Shown piece by piece: positions 5,208 to 9,108 of a stretch of 9,108 bases of DNA (within the stretch, counting starts at the first letter, position 1; each line of letters begins with the position of its first letter). The notes under the pieces were generated by a model. It saw only the letters and a list, made by a program, of their open reading frames with translations, did not search any database and was not told the DNA's origin. The DNA is from Candidatus Omnitrophota bacterium (GTDB lineage Bacteria > Omnitrophota > Gorgyraeia > Duberdicusellales > 4484-171), in the NCBI GenBank assembly GCA_023228195.1, contig JALOBR010000057.1, positions 1-9,108 on the forward strand, read 5' to 3'. Position numbers and translations under genes: made by a program.

Positions 5208-6335
5208 ATGAGTATTAATAAAAATGATTCTGTTGATTCAAGCCTCCAGCAGGCGCTTGCTTTAAGCCCTGAAGAAATTGATTTCCTGACAAAGCAGCCG
5301 ATTAAATTTATTGAAGGCAATTTCGCTGATTATATGTGGGGGGGGTATCATCTTTACGAAATGAAAGGGCTTCCTTATGATGAAAATAGCTGTATTGCGG
5401 CGGAATCCTGGGAAATTTCCGGACATAAAAAATATCCTTCGCGCGTTATGATGCCAAACGGCAGTATTTTTACTTTTATGGATTTGCTCAAAAACAGGCG
5501 CTTGGCCGGATTAATTTTAGGCGAAGCTGTCATGGAACATTTTGGGCAGGATTTCCCAATTTTGGTTAAATTTGTTGACGTGCATAAACATATGTCAGCG
5601 CATCTTCATCCATCAGTTGCGGCAGCTAAGGCTTTAGGAGAAGTTGACCCGGGTAAAGAAGAAATTTTCATAGTTTTGGATTTGCATGAAGATGCGGAAA
5701 GCGCATTATACCTTGGTTTAAAAGATGGGGTAACGCGTAAGGTGTTTGAGGAAGCGATAGGTAAGGAAGAAAATATACTTGATTTATCGCATAAAATTTA
5801 TGTTAAACCCGGAGAAATTTATCGTATACCTTCGGGCGTTCTTCATTGCTGGACAGGCGGTTCAATAGCGGTAGAAATTACTGAATCGAGCGATTTAACC
5901 TACCGTATGTATGATTTTCGCAGGCACCGCCCGACGCATATTAAGAAAGGCCTGGCATCTATTGATTACAATCGTAAGCAGGGCAATCAGTTGGAGAAAG
6001 AATGCCGCGGTTTATGGCAGCCGACAGAAACGCGCGGGCTTGATGTCGTTAAGACGCATAATGCTTTAAGGGTCGAACGGCTGAGTGCGGATTCAGGCGC
6101 AGTTTCGCCGATTGAAATTGACAGCCGTGGCGCCTTTGAGGTGTTAATGGGGATTGAAGGTTCACTTGAAATCACGTCTCTAGACAGTAATTGGGTTGCT
6201 AATTTAAGTAAAGCAAGCTCAATTCTTATTCCCGCCAAAGCGGGCAGCTACCGGATTCGCGGATTGGATCGGGAAAATAATAATTGCGCGTTACGCATTA
6301 GTATGAAAATTCCGGGCGGAAACGGTGAGTATTAA
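5208..6335 (+). CDS. Class I mannose-6-phosphate isomerase-like protein
   Basis: The 375 residues show the zinc-dependent cupin layout of type I phosphomannose isomerases, which interconvert fructose-6-P and mannose-6-P. After a ~35-residue leader come WGGYHL (44-49), AESWEISGH (65-73), the metal region AHLHPS (131-136), KEEIFIVLD (150-158), the second cupin segment RIPSGVLHCW (206-215) and TYRMYDFRR (231-239). Expected zinc ligands are present as His134, Glu152 and His213, and the catalytic Arg is Arg233. The usual Gln of the QxHP motif is His132. A second cupin-like domain fills ~285-375. The start at 5208 is four bases after the previous stop; an ATG at 5163 would overlap the SDR gene by 40 bases and adds nothing known. 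Such an enzyme could supply or isomerise the sugar phosphate for this operon. The true substrate may differ from mannose-6-P. Confidence 0.85.
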   Translation: MSINKNDSVDSSLQQALALSPEEIDFLTKQPIKFIEGNFADYMWGGYHLYEMKGLPYDENSCIAAESWEISGHKKYPSRVMMPNGSIFTFMDLLKNRRLAGLILGEAVMEHFGQDFPILVKFVDVHKHMSAHLHPSVAAAKALGEVDPGKEEIFIVLDLHEDAESALYLGLKDGVTRKVFEEAIGKEENILDLSHKIYVKPGEIYRIPSGVLHCWTGGSIAVEITESSDLTYRMYDFRRHRPTHIKKGLASIDYNRKQGNQLEKECRGLWQPTETRGLDVVKTHNALRVERLSADSGAVSPIEIDSRGAFEVLMGIEGSLEITSLDSNWVANLSKASSILIPAKAGSYRIRGLDRENNNCALRISMKIPGGNGEY

Positions 6336-7095
6336 AGCTTTGCTTATTAATGATAAATACAGTTTGCCTAAAAGGAAGCGAGGCAGTTTAGAGGCCAACA
6401 CGGTTTATCCCGCCAAGAACCCCAACAAAAATAATTATAAATTACCATTATCAGAATGTGCCGTTTTCTTTGATTTCGATAATACAATTACCCCGTTTGA
6501 TGTCATTGATGATATCGTAGAGCGTTTTTCTATAAATAAAAAATGGCATAAAATTGAGAAAGATTGGAAAAACGGGAAAATCGGCTCTAAGGAGTGCCTG
6601 GAGAGGCAATTCAATGAAGTAAGAATTAAAAAAGCCGAATTTATCCGTTACCTTTCGACAATAAAAATAGATAAATATTTTTCCAAGATACTCACCTTTC
6701 TTAAACGCCGCGAAGCTTCTGTTTGCATAGTCAGCGACAGCTCTTCGTTTATCATCAATAATATTTTAAAGAACAACGGCATAAAAGGGGTAAAGATATA
6801 TTCAAACAGATTAAAATTCAACAAAGATAAATTGTTTCTTGATTTTCCCCATTTCAATAAACGCTGCCCTAAGTGCGCAAATTGTAAGAAAAGCCACTTG
6901 CCTAAAATTGGTATTGACGATAAAATTACTATCTATATCGGAGACGGCATTTCGGATATTTGTGCCGCAGGATGCGCGGATATTGTATTTGCCAAGGCAA
7001 GTTTGCTTAAACATTTTAGGAAACAAAAAAGAAAGTGTATCAAATTCGATACTTTGGCGGTTGTGTATAATTACTTAAAGGAGATTGCCCAATGA
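6325..7095 (+). CDS. HAD-superfamily phosphatase, MtnX/SerB-like
   Basis: The 256 residues contain all HAD motifs: DFDNT (50-54), with nucleophile Asp50 and acid Asp52; IVSDSS (135-140), with the motif II Ser137; and IGDGISD (205-211), with the magnesium-binding aspartates. The helical cap between motifs I and II (KDWKNGKIGSKECLERQF, ~79-96) is the C1 type of phosphoserine phosphatase and the methionine-salvage enzyme MtnX. CPKCANCKKSHL (181-192) is a Cys-rich turn seen in MtnX-like relatives. It should dephosphorylate a small phosphate ester in the cytoplasm; with a sugar isomerase and an aminotransferase beside it, a sugar or polyol phosphate is plausible. The GTG start at 6325 overlaps the isomerase stop by 11 bases and has GGGCGGA at 6314-6320. 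The ~45 residues before motif I are basic (PKRKRG) and unusual, so a later start is possible. Confidence 0.82.
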   Translation: MSIKALLINDKYSLPKRKRGSLEANTVYPAKNPNKNNYKLPLSECAVFFDFDNTITPFDVIDDIVERFSINKKWHKIEKDWKNGKIGSKECLERQFNEVRIKKAEFIRYLSTIKIDKYFSKILTFLKRREASVCIVSDSSSFIINNILKNNGIKGVKIYSNRLKFNKDKLFLDFPHFNKRCPKCANCKKSHLPKIGIDDKITIYIGDGISDICAAGCADIVFAKASLLKHFRKQKRKCIKFDTLAVVYNYLKEIAQ

Positions 7096-8486
7096 AAAGA
7101 CAAACAAAAGTGCCGCTACGTTCACAAGGCGACCTTTTAAAACTTGAAGAAAAATATTGTTCCTGGGGTGATACCGTCCATTATTCTAAAGAGCCAAAGA
7201 TATTTGAACGTTCGCAAGGCTCATTTTTGTATGACGATAGCGGCATTGAATATCTTGATTTACAAATGTGGTATTCCGCGGCAAATTTCGGCTATGGCAA
7301 TGAACGTTTAAACTCAGTTTTAAAAAATCAGATAGATAAGCTTCCGCAGCTTGCCTGCCAGTATTTACATAAAGAAAAAATTGAACTGGCTACCAAATTG
7401 TGCCGAATTAACGAAAAAAAATTTAACACCAAAGGAAGAGTGCATTTTAGCGTAGGCGGTGCATCGGCCCTTGAAGATTCAATGAAATTGATACGAAATG
7501 CGACGGGAAAAAATTTAGTTTTTGCGTATTTCGGTAGTTATCACGGAAGGACCCTTGAGGTGAGTTCTATTACTTCAAGTTATAGATACCGCAGGTGTTT
7601 CGGGCATTTCGCAAATCGTGCTAATTTTCTGCCATATCCGTATTGTTTCCGGTGTTTTTATGAAAAAGAAAAAGAAACCTGCGGTATGTATTGTGTTAAG
7701 CAATTTGCAAAACTTTTTGAATCCGAATATTATTCTGTTTACGACGCAAAAGCGAAGGAGTGTGAATTCACGGCATTTTATATAGAAGCTGTCCAGGGAA
7801 CGGGCGGTTATATCATCCCGCCTAAAGATTATTTTAAGGAATTAAAGAAAGTATTGGATAGATATCACATATTGCTGGTTGATGACGAAATACAAATGGG
7901 TTTTTACCGGACGGGTAAATTCTGGGCGATAGAAAATTTCGGTATTACCCCGGATATTATTACATTTGGTAAAGCTTTAACCAACGGGCTCAATCCTTTA
8001 GGCGGCATATGGGCAAAAGAAGAATTAATTTCTCCCGGAGTTTTTCCTCCAGGTTCAACTCATTCTACATTTTCTTCCAATACCCTCGGCACAGCGGTTG
8101 GGCTTGAAACGTTAAATATTATCGAAGATTCAGATTTTGCAACAAGCATTAATCAGAAAGGAAATTATTTCATACAACGGTTTAAGGCCTTACAAAAAAA
8201 ATATCCTAATATCGGCGATGTGAATGGTTTAGGCCTGGCGCTGCGGGTTGAAATATGCGAGGCGGACGGATTTACTCCAAGCCGCGAACTTACTGATAAA
8301 ATTTGTGAAATAGGTTTAAGCGGCAAGCTATCAGCGCAAGGTAAAAAGCGCGGACTCATACTTGATATAGGCGGGTACTATAAGAATGTGTTTACCCTTG
8401 CGCCTTCATTTTATATGTCCAATCGCGAGATTGACCTTGCGATTGAACTTTTCGAAGAAGCACTCGTAAAAGCGCTTAAAGGTTAG
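7092..8486 (+). CDS. Class III PLP-dependent aminotransferase
   Basis: The 464 residues follow the GabT/ArgD/ornithine aminotransferase family. Markers in order are FLYDDSGIEYLDLQMW (45-60), VGGASALEDSMKLIR (121-135), YFGSYHGRT (146-154), IEAVQGTGG (231-239), LLVDDEIQMGFYRTGKFW (261-278), with Asp265 to bind the PLP ring nitrogen, and TFGKALTNG (291-299), with Lys294 forming the Schiff base. These enzymes move a terminal amino group, typically of GABA, ornithine, putrescine or an amino sugar. A Cys cluster C185-x2-C188-x8-C197-x3-C201 lies after PYPY; some family members carry such an insert, and mammalian GABA transaminase binds an iron-sulfur cluster through a C-x2-C. The start is firm: AAGGAG at 7078-7083, eight bases ahead, and an ATGA overlap with the HAD gene. 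The substrate cannot be fixed from sequence. Confidence 0.9.
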   Translation: MKRQTKVPLRSQGDLLKLEEKYCSWGDTVHYSKEPKIFERSQGSFLYDDSGIEYLDLQMWYSAANFGYGNERLNSVLKNQIDKLPQLACQYLHKEKIELATKLCRINEKKFNTKGRVHFSVGGASALEDSMKLIRNATGKNLVFAYFGSYHGRTLEVSSITSSYRYRRCFGHFANRANFLPYPYCFRCFYEKEKETCGMYCVKQFAKLFESEYYSVYDAKAKECEFTAFYIEAVQGTGGYIIPPKDYFKELKKVLDRYHILLVDDEIQMGFYRTGKFWAIENFGITPDIITFGKALTNGLNPLGGIWAKEELISPGVFPPGSTHSTFSSNTLGTAVGLETLNIIEDSDFATSINQKGNYFIQRFKALQKKYPNIGDVNGLGLALRVEICEADGFTPSRELTDKICEIGLSGKLSAQGKKRGLILDIGGYYKNVFTLAPSFYMSNREIDLAIELFEEALVKALKG

Positions 8487-8510
8487 TATTTTCTGCTTGC
8501 GGGTATAATC

Positions 8511-9108
8511 ATGAAGTGTTCTGTACCTGAAACCGGGCTTTGCGCGAATTCAATACGCATATTGGATTTTGACGGAAGCGTTTTGGCTCAAGCCAATCTC
8601 CTGCAGAAATATAAAATCCCTCCGTATTCGGTAGAGGTAATTGATTTAAAAGATATTTCATCTTCCTGCCGCTATCTGGCAACCAAAAAAACTTTAGCCA
8701 TCGTAAAAAAACGGCTTCAAAATTCGTCGCATAACGCAATAACGCTTTATGGCTCAGGTGATTTTCATCACATTTCAAGCGTATTGTTATCCCGTTTTAC
8801 TAATCCTATAGGTGTAATTGTGTTTGACCATCATCCTGACTGGGACGGGCTTTCTCCTTACATAAGCTGCGGTTCATGGGTTACCGAAGTAAGCAAGATG
8901 AAAAACGTGGAAAAGATGATCTTGCTTGGGCCTTCATCAGAGGATTTATCCGCTCGCGGTTTAGCTAGCGCATATCTTAATAACCTGGAAAGAGGAAAGC
9001 TGGAAATTTTTCCTTACGAGAGGCGTTCCTCAAGAACATATTTTCGCTATCTTAAAGATGCCAATTGCCTTACGGTTAAGTGGGATATTCTTGGTTCAAC
9101 TATATATT
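8511..9108 (+). CDS. Arginase/agmatinase-family protein, N-terminal part (runs off right edge)
   Basis: The frame starts at ATG 8511 and is open to the edge, giving 199 complete codons. TLYGSGDFHHIS (78-89) corresponds to the GGDHS motif and VIVFDHHPDWD (102-112) to the DAHxD motif, which supply the first manganese ligands in ureohydrolases; Asp106, His108 and Asp110 are in place. CGSWV (120-124) follows. The second metal motif DxDxxD would lie beyond the window. Known relatives hydrolyse arginine, agmatine or other guanidino compounds to release urea. The variant GSGDFHH and DHHPDWD suggest a divergent branch, so the substrate is open. It lies 24 bases after the aminotransferase on the same strand, with no clear ribosome site. 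An in-frame TAG at 8484 rules out a start much farther upstream. Confidence 0.75.
   Translation, partial: MKCSVPETGLCANSIRILDFDGSVLAQANLLQKYKIPPYSVEVIDLKDISSSCRYLATKKTLAIVKKRLQNSSHNAITLYGSGDFHHISSVLLSRFTNPIGVIVFDHHPDWDGLSPYISCGSWVTEVSKMKNVEKMILLGPSSEDLSARGLASAYLNNLERGKLEIFPYERRSSRTYFRYLKDANCLTVKWDILGSTIY

Noticed and set aside
6325..7095. Naming the HAD gene mtnX or serB
   Set aside because: The motifs fit the wider HAD-IB group, but no methionine-salvage or serine genes are adjacent and residues for substrate choice cannot be judged by eye.
8504..8509. TATAAT just before the arginase-family ATG
   Set aside because: A start from this -10 would fall inside the gene and no -35 is in place; the operon spacing favours read-through from upstream.
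8509..8778. Open frame on the minus strand at the right end
   Set aside because: It overlaps the arginase-family frame, which carries clear motifs; no independent support.

Overview
The window reads as chromosomal DNA of a diderm (Gram-negative-type), AT-rich, probably uncultured and anaerobic bacterium. Two lipoprotein signal peptides and an AsmA/YdbH-like envelope protein indicate an outer membrane. Gene style and lipoprotein style recall candidate phyla such as Omnitrophota, but that placement is an impression from memory and cannot be proved here. I see no rRNA, tRNA, CRISPR array, insertion sequence or phage gene.

Left edge (1-424): the start of a small membrane-protein gene runs leftwards out of the window. 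A divergent intergenic region follows, holding candidate promoters and an unusual dyad of degenerate 7-bp repeats. Envelope block (425-3670): a stand-alone GroES-like co-chaperonin with an enlarged roof loop and no groEL beside it; a one-TM hypothetical whose 3' end looks frameshifted; a short AsmA/YdbH-like protein; a lipoprotein that appears to fuse the E. coli YnbE and YdbL parts; and a second small lipoprotein with a possible BamE-like tail. The last four are tightly packed. The YdbH/YnbE/YdbL theme points to lipid transport between inner and outer membrane.

A gap at 3671-3778 carries a possible terminator and then a good sigma70-type promoter (TTGATA, 17 bp, TATATT). Metabolic block (3779-9108, continuing beyond the window): five genes on one strand, touching or overlapping. 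They encode an RmlD-like extended SDR, a class I mannose-6-phosphate isomerase-like protein, an MtnX/SerB-like HAD phosphatase, a class III PLP aminotransferase and a partial arginase/agmatinase-family protein. Together these could isomerise, reduce, dephosphorylate and aminate a sugar or polyol phosphate and remove urea from a guanidino compound. I do not recognise the pathway.

The most striking observation is that the first ~180 residues of the SDR gene look like the first AAA+ module of ClpA/ClpB/ClpC chaperones, with both Walker A and Walker B destroyed. That would be a pseudo-ATPase domain fused to a nucleotide-sugar reductase fold, an architecture I do not know from described systems.
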